A stretch of 64,000 nucleotides of DNA from Clostridium chromiireducens (GCF_002029255.1 NZ_MZGT01000018.1:1-64000); one strand, 5' to 3'. Numbered from the stretch's first letter, positions 1 to 8,205 are shown. Numbers and translations: made by a program. The notes: a model not told the origin generated them from the letters alone.

Positions 1-27
1 ATTATATATACTGAAAACTTATTTTAA

Positions 28-1395
28 TTAACTATAAACCTTCCCTATATTTAAAATATTATTATTATCAAATATCTTTTTTATACTTTTCATATATTCA
101 ATATTAATTTTTTCAGTAACTTTCTTATAATATTCACTTTTATTTAATCCTATACCATGTTCACCAGACGGTACTCCTCTAAGTTCATAGCTTTTTTTAT
201 ATAATTCCTCTGCTAACGCATGAGATTTTTTCTTCCACTCAGTTTCTTCCAAGCCATTTCTTATTATACTAACATGAGTGTTTCCATCTCCAGCATGTCC
301 AAAATAAATAACCTGAAGCCCATGTTTTTCACCACATTTATTTGTAAATTCAACAAACTCTGACGTCTTACTTATAGGCACTACTATATCTATTGGTACT
401 TGTTCATTAAATTCCATAACAGAACTAGCTAGAGCGCCCCTTATTTGCCAAGTATCTATTGCTTCTGTATCACTTAATACTTTGTAATCTAATGCTCCAC
501 TGCTTAGCGCTGCTTTTTTTGCTTTTGTATAATTTGTAATTATTTCTGTTTCTTCTCCATCGAACGTAAGTATCAGATAAGCATTCCCTCTGTTTGAAGG
601 CAATTTCAACCCTAAGAATCTTTCTGAATTCTCTACTATGTTTTTTTCCATAAATTCTATAGCAGTAGGATTGGCATCTGACTTTATTATGTTAATTACT
701 GAATTTACTCCCTCTTCTAAATTATCAAATGATATAAGTATATTAACCGTATTCTTAGGCTTTGGTATAAGCTTTAACGTAGCTTTGGTTATAATACCTA
801 TAGTTCCTTCTGATCCTATAATTAAATCCTTTAAATCTAATCCAGAACTGTTCTTAATAGTTCTACTTCCAACTTTTATAAGCTCACCATTTCCTGTGAC
901 TACTTCTAATTCACGTACATAATCACGAGTCACTCCATATTTTACAGCTCTCATTCCCCCAGCATTTGTACTAATATTGCCACCAATTGTCGATGCTTTT
1001 TCACCTGGGTCGGGTGGGTAAAATAATCCTCTTTCCTCAACATAAGCTTGAATATCTTTTAATAATACTCCTGGTTCCACAGTAATATCAAAATTTTCTT
1101 CATCTAATTCTAGTACTTTATTCATTTTTGACACATCTAATATAATACCTCTGTTATTTGGTATTGTTGCTCCTGTAAGTCCAGTTCCTGCCCCTCTTGG
1201 TGTAATCGGAATTGATTTTTCGTTAGCAAATTTTATAATCTCAATAATTTCTGAAGTATTCTCTGCAAATACTAAGACATCTGCTTTTCCATACTCTAAA
1301 TTTAACCCATCAGTTAAATATTCTTTTTCTATTTCATCTCCAAAAACAATTCTTGCTTCATCACCAATTATTTCTTTTAATTTTGTATATTCCAT
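28..1395 (-). CDS. GlcD-like FAD-binding 2-hydroxyacid oxidase/dehydrogenase
   Basis: A 455-residue flavoprotein of the GlcD/D-lactate dehydrogenase type, which oxidises 2-hydroxyacids to 2-oxoacids. The N-terminal half is an FAD-binding-4 (PCMH) domain with the glycine-rich PRGAGTGLTG at residues 66-75 and PPDPGEKASTIGGN near 127-140. The C-terminal half is an FAD-oxidase-C domain ending in the family motif GEHGIGLNK near residue 410. A GGGGG ribosome binding site sits about 7 nt before the ATG. It lies 140 bp downstream of metI on the same strand, separated by an inverted repeat, so it may be read from the SAM-riboswitch operon. No electron-transfer flavoprotein genes are adjacent. The substrate cannot be read from the sequence; lactate, glycolate or another hydroxyacid are all possible. 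Confidence 0.85.
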   Translation of the reverse strand: MEYTKLKEIIGDEARIVFGDEIEKEYLTDGLNLEYGKADVLVFAENTSEIIEIIKFANEKSIPITPRGAGTGLTGATIPNNRGIILDVSKMNKVLELDEENFDITVEPGVLLKDIQAYVEERGLFYPPDPGEKASTIGGNISTNAGGMRAVKYGVTRDYVRELEVVTGNGELIKVGSRTIKNSSGLDLKDLIIGSEGTIGIITKATLKLIPKPKNTVNILISFDNLEEGVNSVINIIKSDANPTAIEFMEKNIVENSERFLGLKLPSNRGNAYLILTFDGEETEIITNYTKAKKAALSSGALDYKVLSDTEAIDTWQIRGALASSVMEFNEQVPIDIVVPISKTSEFVEFTNKCGEKHGLQVIYFGHAGDGNTHVSIIRNGLEETEWKKKSHALAEELYKKSYELRGVPSGEHGIGLNKSEYYKKVTEKINIEYMKSIKKIFDNNNILNIGKVYS

Positions 1396-1433
1396 TGTTT
1401 TGCCCCCTTAATGTTTAAAATCTTAGAAAAATA

Positions 1434-1502
1434 ACTAGATATAAGACAAATTTCATTAATAGAGTTTACCTCCTTTAAATCTCATTCGAACTTATATCTA
1501 GT
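1434..1502 (-). repeat. 12-bp perfect inverted repeat between metI and the GlcD-like gene
   Basis: ACTAGATATAAG at 1434-1445 and its exact complement at 1491-1502 enclose a 45-nt loop. On the minus strand the second arm is followed by TATTTTTC, so it could be a weak terminator or processing site. The loop contains AAAGGAGG followed, 12 nt later, by a 13-codon ORF (ATG at 1456, stop at 1415). The large loop and AT-rich stem make efficient termination uncertain. Confidence 0.5.
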
Positions 1503-1535
1503 ACTTTCCTACATTTTAAGATACCTATAAAATAT

Positions 1536-2198
1536 CTATCTTCTCGATAACTTAGTAGCCAGAGCATCTCCAATCAATTGAATAGCTTGCACTAAAATTA
1601 ATAATATTAGAACTGTTACAATCATAACCCCAGTTTCATATCTATAGTATCCATATCTAATAGCTAGGTCACCTATACCTCCGCCACCAACTATTCCTGC
1701 CATAGCTGAATAGCCTATTAAACTTACTAAATTTACTGTGATGGCTCTTATTAAACTCGGAAATGCTTCTACTATTAGTACATCAAATAAAATGAGATAT
1801 AAACTAGCACCAGATGAAATTGCTGCCTCAATTACTCCCTTATCAACTTCGCTAAATGCACCTTCGGATAACCTTGCAAAAAAAGCTATTGCTGCAATTG
1901 TTATAGGAACGGTTGCGGCTTCTGGACCAATATTTGTACCAACTATTATCTTAGTAAGCGGCAGTAATAATACTAGCAGTATAACAAAAGGAAGTGAACG
2001 TATTACATTAATAATAAATCCTGCAATTGAGTTTAATAATTTGTTTTTGAAAAACAAGTTGCTTGAAGTTAAATATAATATAAGACCTAAAGCCCCTCCA
2101 ATTATTAATGAAATAATCATTGCTGTTCCAATCATCTTTCCAGAATCCAAGACAGCTTGACCAAGTTCATTTTTTAATATTTCAATTGTTGAATCCAT
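1536..2198 (-). CDS. metI: Methionine ABC transporter permease MetI
   Basis: A 220-residue inner-membrane permease of the MetI/MetNIQ methionine uptake system. About five hydrophobic segments are visible, and the cytoplasmic EAA-like loop (around EAAISSGASLYLILFD) that contacts the ATPase lies in the middle. Its length is normal for MetI. It starts 3 nt after the metN stop codon and is last in the riboswitch-controlled block aminotransferase-metQ-metN-metI. The substrate is inferred from the S-box control and from the MetN and MetQ neighbours; D-methionine or methionine derivatives are also possible. Confidence 0.93.
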   Translation of the reverse strand: MDSTIEILKNELGQAVLDSGKMIGTAMIISLIIGGALGLILYLTSSNLFFKNKLLNSIAGFIINVIRSLPFVILLVLLLPLTKIIVGTNIGPEAATVPITIAAIAFFARLSEGAFSEVDKGVIEAAISSGASLYLILFDVLIVEAFPSLIRAITVNLVSLIGYSAMAGIVGGGGIGDLAIRYGYYRYETGVMIVTVLILLILVQAIQLIGDALATKLSRR

Positions 2199-2201
2199 AA
2201 A

Positions 2202-3230
2202 TTAAATCACCTCCAGATATTCATTTACTATTCTTTCTGTCCTTATAACATTTTCTTTAATATACATCTTTGCTCTTGCTATTTCATCCTTATCTCCTGT
2301 TATATTGATAATTAATATCCCTATTGGTTTTCCGTCAATATAATCTATTTTTCCGTGAATAATGCTAATATCAACATCAAAATTCTTAGCCGCTTCTGAA
2401 ATTATTGGTTTTAAGCTATTATCTCCCTTATAGTAAACCTTAATAATTTCACCTTTGCTTACAGAATCTAAAACTTCTTTTGGTAATACTAAATTGGAGT
2501 TTCTGTTAATTAATGATTTAGTCACTTCATGTTTAGGATCTGAGAAAATTGAATAAACGTCATTAACTTCTACTATTTCACCATTACTCATTACAGCAAC
2601 TCTATTAAATAGTTTCTTTGCTACTTCCATTTCATGAGTTATAAATACTATTGTAATCCCTGTATTATCTTTTATATCTTTCAAAAGTTTTAATATTTCT
2701 TCTGTGTTTTCTAAATCCAAAGCTGAGGTTGCCTCATCGCAAAGCAGTATTTCCGGATTATTTGCAATAGCTCTTGCAATACCTACTCTTTGTTTCTGTC
2801 CTCCACTTAAATTGGAAGGAAATACATCAACTTTATCCTTTAAATTTACAAGTTCTAAAAGTTCATATATCCTATCTTTTCTTTTTTCTTTAGGATAATT
2901 ATTAACTTTAAGAACAAATTCAATATTTTCATAAATTGTTTTACCACTTATTAAATTAAAATGTTGGAATATCATACCTATCTTAAGCCTTGTTTGTCTA
3001 AGCTCTGATCTTTTTAATGTAGTAATATCCTCTCCATTAATAAATACTTGTCCAGATGAAGGTTTTTGCAATAAATTTATCACTCTTACCAAAGTACTTT
3101 TGCCAGCCCCACTTAAACCAACAATTCCAAATACTTCACCCTTATTAATAGTTAAATTTACATCCTTTACCGCATGAATTAAACTTCCTTTTGACTTAAA
3201 TTCAATATTTATATTTTTTAATTCAATCAT
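2202..3230 (-). CDS. metN: Methionine ABC transporter ATP-binding protein MetN
   Basis: ATPase of the methionine importer, 342 residues from the ATG at 3230. An in-frame start exists at 3353, but that would overlap metQ. GAGGTGG lies 8 nt upstream of the ATG at 3230, and the product then begins MIELKNINIEF as usual in the family. Visible motifs are Walker A GLSGAGKST (residues 38-46), the signature LSGGQKQR and Walker B ILLCDEATSALD. The C-terminal portion of about 75 residues is the NIL domain that in MetN binds methionine and inhibits transport from the inside. It lies between metQ and metI and is presumably cotranscribed with both. Confidence 0.95.
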   Translation of the reverse strand: MIELKNINIEFKSKGSLIHAVKDVNLTINKGEVFGIVGLSGAGKSTLVRVINLLQKPSSGQVFINGEDITTLKRSELRQTRLKIGMIFQHFNLISGKTIYENIEFVLKVNNYPKEKRKDRIYELLELVNLKDKVDVFPSNLSGGQKQRVGIARAIANNPEILLCDEATSALDLENTEEILKLLKDIKDNTGITIVFITHEMEVAKKLFNRVAVMSNGEIVEVNDVYSIFSDPKHEVTKSLINRNSNLVLPKEVLDSVSKGEIIKVYYKGDNSLKPIISEAAKNFDVDISIIHGKIDYIDGKPIGILIINITGDKDEIARAKMYIKENVIRTERIVNEYLEVI

Positions 3231-3297
3231 TGTTTTCACCACCTCTATATTAACATTCAACTTAAAAGTATATAATTTCATGTGTTTATAGTCAGTA

Positions 3298-4140
3298 TTA
3301 TTTCCACCAGTCTGGTTTACTGAAATCTTTGAATTTACCATTTTCAATTGCATCTTTAAATTCTTTAGATTCTACAGCTTCTTTTAAATCTTTCCCAAGA
3401 TCTTTATCTAAGTCTTCTGTTCTTACTGCAATTACATTTTTATAATTTTCAGCTAGTTTTTCAACAGTTAATGCTTTAGAATAGTCAAGTTTAGATGCAA
3501 ATGCAAAATTACCTGGCACTACCGCTGCATCAACACTTTCTATACTTCTCGCAAGCTGTGCTCCCTCAATTGGTGTAAACTTAATATTTTTTGGATTTTC
3601 CGCAACATCTTTTTCAGTTGCTTTTGTTTCATCAATATTATCCTTTAATTTAATTACCCCATTTGCTTTTAATAGTCTTAATGCTCTAGCTAAATTAGAC
3701 GCATCATTTGGTATTGCTATTTTAGCCCCATCTTTCAACTGGTCTAGCGAAGTTAATGTATTTGAAAATACACCCATACCTAAAGTTGGAACAACAATTA
3801 CAGGTGAAATCTTCAGATTATTATCTGCACTAAATTTCTTTAAGTATTCAGTATGTTGAAATAGGTTTGCATCAATTTCCTTATTATCCAAAGCTTTATC
3901 TGGTTGAATATAATCACTAAATTCTTTAGTTGTAACTGTATATCCTTTAGGTTTCAATGCTGATGCTAACGCTTCTTTAACCATATCGCCATAAGGTCCT
4001 GGGCATACTCCGACTAGAATATTCTTATTTCCTTCTTTATTATCTGTTTTTGCTGTTTCTTTGCTACTGCTGCATCCAACTATGCTTGCTCCTATTGTTC
4101 CTAATACTATTAATGCCGCTAGTTTTTTAATAATTTTCAT
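3298..4140 (-). CDS. metQ: Methionine-binding lipoprotein MetQ
   Basis: The 280-residue NlpA/MetQ-family substrate-binding lipoprotein that captures methionine outside the cell for MetNI. The N-terminus has a lysine-rich start, a hydrophobic stretch and the lipobox IVGC with lipidated Cys23. The mature part begins ILVGVCPGPYGDMV, typical of the family, and later contains IPNDASNLARAL and VVPGNFA. Gene order is metQ-metN-metI on the minus strand. The gap of about 110 bp to the upstream aminotransferase holds no riboswitch of its own, so control comes from the S-box upstream of that aminotransferase. Confidence 0.94.
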   Translation of the reverse strand: MKIIKKLAALIVLGTIGASIVGCSSSKETAKTDNKEGNKNILVGVCPGPYGDMVKEALASALKPKGYTVTTKEFSDYIQPDKALDNKEIDANLFQHTEYLKKFSADNNLKISPVIVVPTLGMGVFSNTLTSLDQLKDGAKIAIPNDASNLARALRLLKANGVIKLKDNIDETKATEKDVAENPKNIKFTPIEGAQLARSIESVDAAVVPGNFAFASKLDYSKALTVEKLAENYKNVIAVRTEDLDKDLGKDLKEAVESKEFKDAIENGKFKDFSKPDWWK

Positions 4141-4253
4141 TTTTATTCCCCCTATATTTTACTGATATTATATTAAATTTCCAATGTAATTTTTGTTAGA
4201 ATTTATCATTGGTTTAAATACTATATTAATTAATTAAAATTACATATTTTTCA

Positions 4254-5411
4254 CTATCTATACTCTTTCAATTTCTCAAGTCTCTTAAGTGCTTCTTTTA
4301 ATGTTTCTTCTTTCTTTGCAAAATGGAATCTTATATAATTACTTACATTTCCTCTAAAAAAGCTTGATCCTGGTACTGCTGCTACTCCTATTTCTTGTGC
4401 TAACCATTCACAAAATTTATAATCATCGTCATATCCAAATTCAGATATATCGACCATAACATAATAGGCTCCTTGAGGTTCATAATACTTAAGCCCTATT
4501 TCATCTAACCCATCTAAGAATAACTTTCTTTTTTTCTCATAAGTATTATTTAGTTCTTCATAATACTCATCTCTAAATTCTAAACCTTTAATGGCTGCTT
4601 CTTGAAGTGGTGATGCAGCTCCTACTGTTAAAAAATCATGTACCTTTTTACAATTCTCTATTACTTCTTTACTTGCAATTATGTATCCAAGCCTCCATCC
4701 TGTTATTGAATAAGTCTTTGACAATGAACTGCAAGAAATTGTTCTTTCAAACATACCTTCAAGTGCCGCTAAATAAGTATGTTTGTAAGGTTTAAATATT
4801 ATGTGCTCATAAACCTCATCGGTAATAACAAAAGTATCATACTCTTTTGCCAGACTTCCTATATATAATAGCTCTTCTTTAGTAAAAACCTTCCCTGTAG
4901 GATTTGATGGATTACAAAGAATTAGCGCCTTTGGATTCTGCTTAAATGCACTTCTTAGTTCTTCTTTATCAAAATTAAAAGCTGGCGGTTTTAATTCAAC
5001 ATATATAGGCTCAGCTCCTGATAAAATAGTATCCGCAGTATAGTTTTCATAAAATGGTGAAAATACTATCACCTTGTCTCCTGGATTACAAACACTCATC
5101 ATTGCACACATCATTGCTTCTGTACTTCCACATGTCACAAGGACGTTCTCATCTGGATTAATATGAATTCCCATAAACTTCTCTTGCTTTAAAGCAAGTT
5201 TTTCTCTAAAGTTTTGAGCACCCCAAGTTACTGAATATTGATGAGGTCCTTTATTTGCAACTTCCTTTAATCCTTCAAGTATTGCCTTTGGAGGATCAAA
5301 ATCTGGGAACCCTTGAGAAAGATTTATTGATCCATATTTATTTGCTATTCTTGTCATTTTTCTAATTACAGATTCAGAAAACCAGTCTAATCTGTTACTT
5401 AATTTCGGCAT
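4254..5411 (-). CDS. Class I PLP-dependent aminotransferase under SAM-riboswitch control
   Basis: A 385-residue fold-type I aminotransferase close to the kynurenine/methionine-type branch (YbdL/MtnE-like). Visible are the N-terminal SQGFPDFDPP, CNPSNPTGK near 166-174, DEVYEH at 198-203 and the PLP-lysine segment SSLSKTYSITGWR with Lys232. It is the first gene after an S-box riboswitch and precedes metQNI. A role in methionine metabolism is therefore likely, for example amination of 4-methylthio-2-oxobutanoate or methionine deamination. The specificity is inferred from context. Other aromatic or branched substrates cannot be excluded. Confidence 0.85.
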   Translation of the reverse strand: MPKLSNRLDWFSESVIRKMTRIANKYGSINLSQGFPDFDPPKAILEGLKEVANKGPHQYSVTWGAQNFREKLALKQEKFMGIHINPDENVLVTCGSTEAMMCAMMSVCNPGDKVIVFSPFYENYTADTILSGAEPIYVELKPPAFNFDKEELRSAFKQNPKALILCNPSNPTGKVFTKEELLYIGSLAKEYDTFVITDEVYEHIIFKPYKHTYLAALEGMFERTISCSSLSKTYSITGWRLGYIIASKEVIENCKKVHDFLTVGAASPLQEAAIKGLEFRDEYYEELNNTYEKKRKLFLDGLDEIGLKYYEPQGAYYVMVDISEFGYDDDYKFCEWLAQEIGVAAVPGSSFFRGNVSNYIRFHFAKKEETLKEALKRLEKLKEYR

Positions 5412-5540
5412 GTCTTTAACCCCCTAATTTAACTTAGTATCTAAATAATTCTTATCAAAATACTCATATATATTATTAAAGAATAATTCTTTATCTTACA
5501 TTTAATAATAAAATAAAGAATTATAAAAACTTACTTTAAA

Positions 5541-5572
5541 AAATAAAAGCACTAGAGATCAAACTCTAGTGC
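5541..5572 (-). terminator. Intrinsic terminator of the SAM riboswitch
   Basis: A perfect 9-bp stem, GCACTAGAG/CTCTAGTGC, with a 6-nt loop (5549-5572). On the minus strand it is followed by a T-rich run. It lies just downstream of the S-box aptamer and upstream of the aminotransferase start, as expected for a transcriptional OFF switch at high SAM. Confidence 0.9.
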
Positions 5573-5595
5573 GTCATTGCATAAAAATTCTCCCT

Positions 5596-5703
5596 CTTAT
5601 CTATCAGCTAAAGCTGCAGGAATTAGCACCGAATCTTCATAAAAATTTTATTAAATCGGTTGCTGGGTTTCACAGGGCCAGTCCCTCCACCACTCTTGAT
5701 AAG
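5596..5703 (-). promoter_or_regulatory. SAM-I (S-box) riboswitch
   Basis: Read on the minus strand, P1 is CTTATC (5698-5703) pairing with GATAAG (5596-5601). The conserved S-box elements follow in order: AAGAGTGGTGGAGGGACTGG, then CCCTGTGAAACCCAGCAACC, then a variable P3/P4 arm including CGGTGCTAATTCCTGC. This is the canonical SAM-I core of Firmicutes. With the adjoining terminator it should repress the aminotransferase-metQNI block when SAM is abundant. Confidence 0.95.
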
Positions 5704-5941
5704 TTATTTGTTTTTCCTTATTTCCTATAGGTGTAGTATACATTGGTTTTTTTGCATTGTCAATACTTTATTTTTATTTACTAATATTAATTTTCTAATG
5801 TTCTCATCAAGCAAAAATAGATATATGCTCTTCTACACTAGATATTTGTCATTCAAATATTTTTCAGCACTTCGTAGAGTTTTCAAATTAGAGAGTTCTA
5901 GTAATTTATTCTTAAGGTTTAAATTCCCATAGGCATATCTA

Positions 5942-5970
5942 TTGCATAGAAATTTTAAATATGTTATCAT
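5942..5970 (+). promoter_or_regulatory. Promoter matching the SRP RNA promoter
   Basis: TTGCAT (5942-5947), a 17-nt spacer and TATCAT (5965-5970), followed by AACTTCACGGC. The intact SRP RNA gene has the same arrangement at 18450-18478 (TTGCAC, 17 nt, TATTAT, AACTTCACGGC). Similarity extends through the spacer (ATATGTTAT), so these appear to be duplicated copies. Confidence 0.65.
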
Positions 5971-5976
5971 AACTTC

Positions 5977-6117
5977 ACGGCTGAAAAATATATACTTTTC
6001 TAATAATTTTCCTGCCAAATTATAAGTTAGTAATACCTTGTAACATCTTGGTTTGGACTAGCTTAAATCTGTACATGTGTTTATTATTTGTGCAGTTTAA
6101 CCACCATGTATGGATTT
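5977..6117 (+). pseudogene. Gutted SRP RNA (ffs) relic ahead of the 6S RNA
   Basis: Between the ffs-type promoter and the 6S RNA the sequence keeps short matches in register with the intact ffs locus. TACCTTGTAAC lies 64-74 nt from the AACTTCACGG landmark, versus TGCCCTGTAAC at 66-76 nt in the intact gene. A 3' part (GGTTTG, ATCTGTA, then a spacer of similar length) matches 18725-18798. The middle of roughly 185 nt, including the conserved core around GATCCGGAAGGAAGCAGC, is absent. It can therefore not act as SRP RNA. Confidence 0.55.
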
Positions 6118-6315
6118 ATTAATTCTGAAATATTCGTTAAGCTCTTATTTTGAACCTACACTTAAACTACGGGAGCTCAATTATTTAGATGAGACAATGT
6201 ACTTTCTTATGAGTCCTTGCACGGCATTGAAGGCGATTTAAACATCTGTGAGGGCACCCACCTATCGAAGGATAGGGATCAAAATTAGAGTACCGCTATT
6301 TTGGATAATATATAA
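6118..6315 (+). ncRNA. ssrS: 6S RNA, copy A
   Basis: 6S RNA binds the housekeeping RNA polymerase holoenzyme by mimicking an open promoter. The closing stem pairs the 5' segment AATTCTGAAATATTCG with the 3' segment CGCTATTTTGGATAAT. The central part has TTTTGAACCTACA, GGGAGCTCA, GAGTCC, GGCGAT, ATCTGTGAGG and ACCCACCTATC, then a small hairpin and GATCAAAATTAGAGTACC. The 3' half parallels E. coli 6S RNA (ACAC.CACCTTGAAC...GTTCAAGGGTTACAG). The same elements recur in copy B at 18799. Ends are estimated. Confidence 0.8.
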
Positions 6316-6326
6316 GACATTCTATG

Positions 6327-6357
6327 CCAATGCTTAGTTATTAAGCATTGGTTTTCT
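6327..6357 (+). terminator. Terminator of 6S RNA copy A
   Basis: CCAATGCTTA (6327-6336) pairs with TAAGCATTGG (6342-6351), followed by TTTTCTT. The same stem sequence ends 6S copy B. Confidence 0.85.
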
Positions 6358-6385
6358 TATATACAAAACATTACGTTTAAGCTGC

Positions 6386-6994
6386 TTAAATTATCTTACT
6401 CCCGTGTATTTCAGTTGCTCCTGTATATGCAAGAAGAAAATCTCTATTATCTGTATTAACACCCTTGCCAGGCATTATTGAGATTCTTCCATTGGCATAA
6501 TTAATCAATTCTATTATAGTATCCTTTCCAGATATAGCATCTTCAGCACCACCTTTTGTAAGTATTCTATCTATTTTAAGATCTACTAATTCATCAATAG
6601 CAGTATACTTATCCTCTATTTCATCAAATGCCATATGAAAAGTTATACTTAGTGGTTTTGCTAGGCTAATCAACTCTTTTATAATATCCTTATCTATTTT
6701 TGATTCTTTAATTGCTCCAATTACAACTCCATGTACTCCAAGATCCTTACACATTTGTATATCATATTTCATTATTTCTATCTCGTCTTTTATATATGTA
6801 AAATTGCCTCCTCGTGGCCTTATAATCACCATTATAGGAATATCTAATTTTTCTAATGTTTTCCTAATTGTACCATAGCTTGGTGTCGTTCCCCCTTCCA
6901 TCAAGTTATCACAAAGTTCAATTCTATCTGCTCCTCTTTTTGCAGCCGAAATCGCTTCTTCATAATTTCCAACACAAGCTTCAAATATAGCCAT
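6386..6994 (-). CDS. cutC: CutC family protein
   Basis: A 202-residue TIM-barrel protein of the CutC family (PF03932), named for an E. coli copper-tolerance phenotype; the biochemical activity is unsettled. Family motifs are FEACVGNYEEAISAAKRGAD at the N-terminus, RIELCDNLMEGG, IRPRGGNF, GVVIGA, FHMAFDE and ILTKGGAEDA. A GGAGG site is well placed before the ATG. The length is somewhat short but covers the barrel. It is a single gene, convergent with 6S RNA copy A. No copper-responsive regulator or pump is adjacent, so a link to copper rests on family naming alone. Confidence 0.88.
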   Translation of the reverse strand: MAIFEACVGNYEEAISAAKRGADRIELCDNLMEGGTTPSYGTIRKTLEKLDIPIMVIIRPRGGNFTYIKDEIEIMKYDIQMCKDLGVHGVVIGAIKESKIDKDIIKELISLAKPLSITFHMAFDEIEDKYTAIDELVDLKIDRILTKGGAEDAISGKDTIIELINYANGRISIMPGKGVNTDNRDFLLAYTGATEIHGSKII

Positions 6995-7207
6995 AATTAT
7001 TACCTCCAGTATTTTTAAATTACAACTTCAACTTTAATTTAAGTACCTTGACTATGTTTAGGTTGATTTTTATTGTTATATTTAGCGTTTTAAACCTAAA
7101 CAATTTAATTTTTATCTTTTACTTTATATAATCATATAATTTTTAAAAAGCAAAAGCCAGATAAAATTATATAAAATAATCTGACTTTCATTTTGTGTTT
7201 TAGTTTT

Positions 7208-7885
7208 TTAATATTTTGAATATACAAATATAGCTTCTATATCCGCATTTATTATATTTTCTCCAGCCTCAATTGGTGTAGAAGCATTTGAGCTTTTAAG
7301 AGTCATTACTGCAGGCATTATTTCCTCCTCGTTCTGTTCATTTATCTCTATCGGTATTATATCTAGATTTACATTAAGTTCATTTGCAATAACTCTAGCC
7401 TTATTTTGAGCATCTTCAACTGCTCTCCTTAAAGCCTCATAATATTGTGCTGTTTCATCTGAAATTGTAAAAATAATACCATTCACAGAATTAGCACCAT
7501 TACTTACAGCTGTATCAATTATTTGACCCACGGAATTAATATCACTAATTGCAACTTCAAGGTTAGTGCTTACTTCATATACTCTGAATATCTGTTGACC
7601 ATTAATATAATCATAATCAGGTCTAATGTTATAATTTCGAGTTTGTATATTCCTTTGGGGCACCCCTACAGCTCTTATACTATTGATAACTTGCTGCATA
7701 GTTTGAGCATTTTCCTGTTGTGCAACTTCCAATTGCTTATCTTCTGTTGTAACGCCAACTATAACCTCAGCTCCATCTGGTCTTACACTTACAGTCCCTT
7801 TACCAATGACTCTTAATTTATTGTTTCCCCTAGTACCATCTTGATTTCTTAAGCTATGATTATCATTATTTCTTATTTGATTCAT
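7208..7885 (-). CDS. SIMPL domain (DUF541) protein
   Basis: A 225-residue protein with one SIMPL/DUF541 domain (Pfam DUF541, as in BP26/OMP28 and YggE). Segments typical of it are RVIGKGTVSVRPDGAEVIVG, then QNAQTMQQVI-like and NIQTRNYNIRPDYDY, and the region YEALRRAVEDAQNKARVIA. There is no recognisable signal peptide or membrane segment; about 25 polar residues precede the domain. It probably stays in the cytosol or is released with spores or lysed cells. Molecular function is unknown. It is monocistronic, with an A/T-rich imperfect hairpin downstream near 7150-7190. Confidence 0.85.
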   Translation of the reverse strand: MNQIRNNDNHSLRNQDGTRGNNKLRVIGKGTVSVRPDGAEVIVGVTTEDKQLEVAQQENAQTMQQVINSIRAVGVPQRNIQTRNYNIRPDYDYINGQQIFRVYEVSTNLEVAISDINSVGQIIDTAVSNGANSVNGIIFTISDETAQYYEALRRAVEDAQNKARVIANELNVNLDIIPIEINEQNEEEIMPAVMTLKSSNASTPIEAGENIINADIEAIFVYSKY

Positions 7886-8107
7886 AAGATTTATCCTTTA
7901 AAGTATTTATAACTATTCTATAATATGATATATTACGATAATTGTAGATAAGAATCAATCTTCAACATACAAGATTCCTCACAAATTTATTAATACTTTT
8001 TCATATTTGATAATCCTTTTGGGGATAAATAAATTCACTAATTCATAATAATTTTTTTAGTTAATACTACGTTTTTTCTCTTAGTGAATGTTAACTATTA
8101 CGAACTA

Positions 8108-8163
8108 ATTGTCAACCGATAATAATTTGGAAGGTTGACAATATTGCAAATAAATTATATACT
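8108..8163 (+). promoter_or_regulatory. bioB promoter with BirA operator
   Basis: ATTGTCAACC (8108-8117) and GGTTGACAAT (8133-8142) form a perfect 10-bp inverted repeat with a 15-nt spacer, the form of a BirA repressor site. The right arm supplies the -35 TTGACA (8135-8140). After 17 nt comes the -10 TATACT (8158-8163). BirA bound with biotinyl-AMP would cover the -35 and shut off bioB-bioY. The 220 bp upstream (7886-8107) show no other recognisable element. Confidence 0.9.
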
Positions 8164-8205
8164 AATTTTAAATTAATTTTACGTTAGATTTTTGGGGGAA
8201 TGAAA

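Noticed and set aside
4141-4253. Possible second riboswitch before metQ
   Set aside because: Only 113 A/T-rich bases without any S-box or T-box core; the upstream S-box already covers the operon.
5660-5932. 90-codon plus-strand ORF
   Set aside because: It runs antisense through the SAM riboswitch and its upstream region and has no ribosome site.
5833-6018. 61-codon minus-strand ORF with a plausible helical C-terminus
   Set aside because: No ribosome site, and it overlaps the ffs-type promoter on the other strand. It might be a gene remnant, but no family is recognised.
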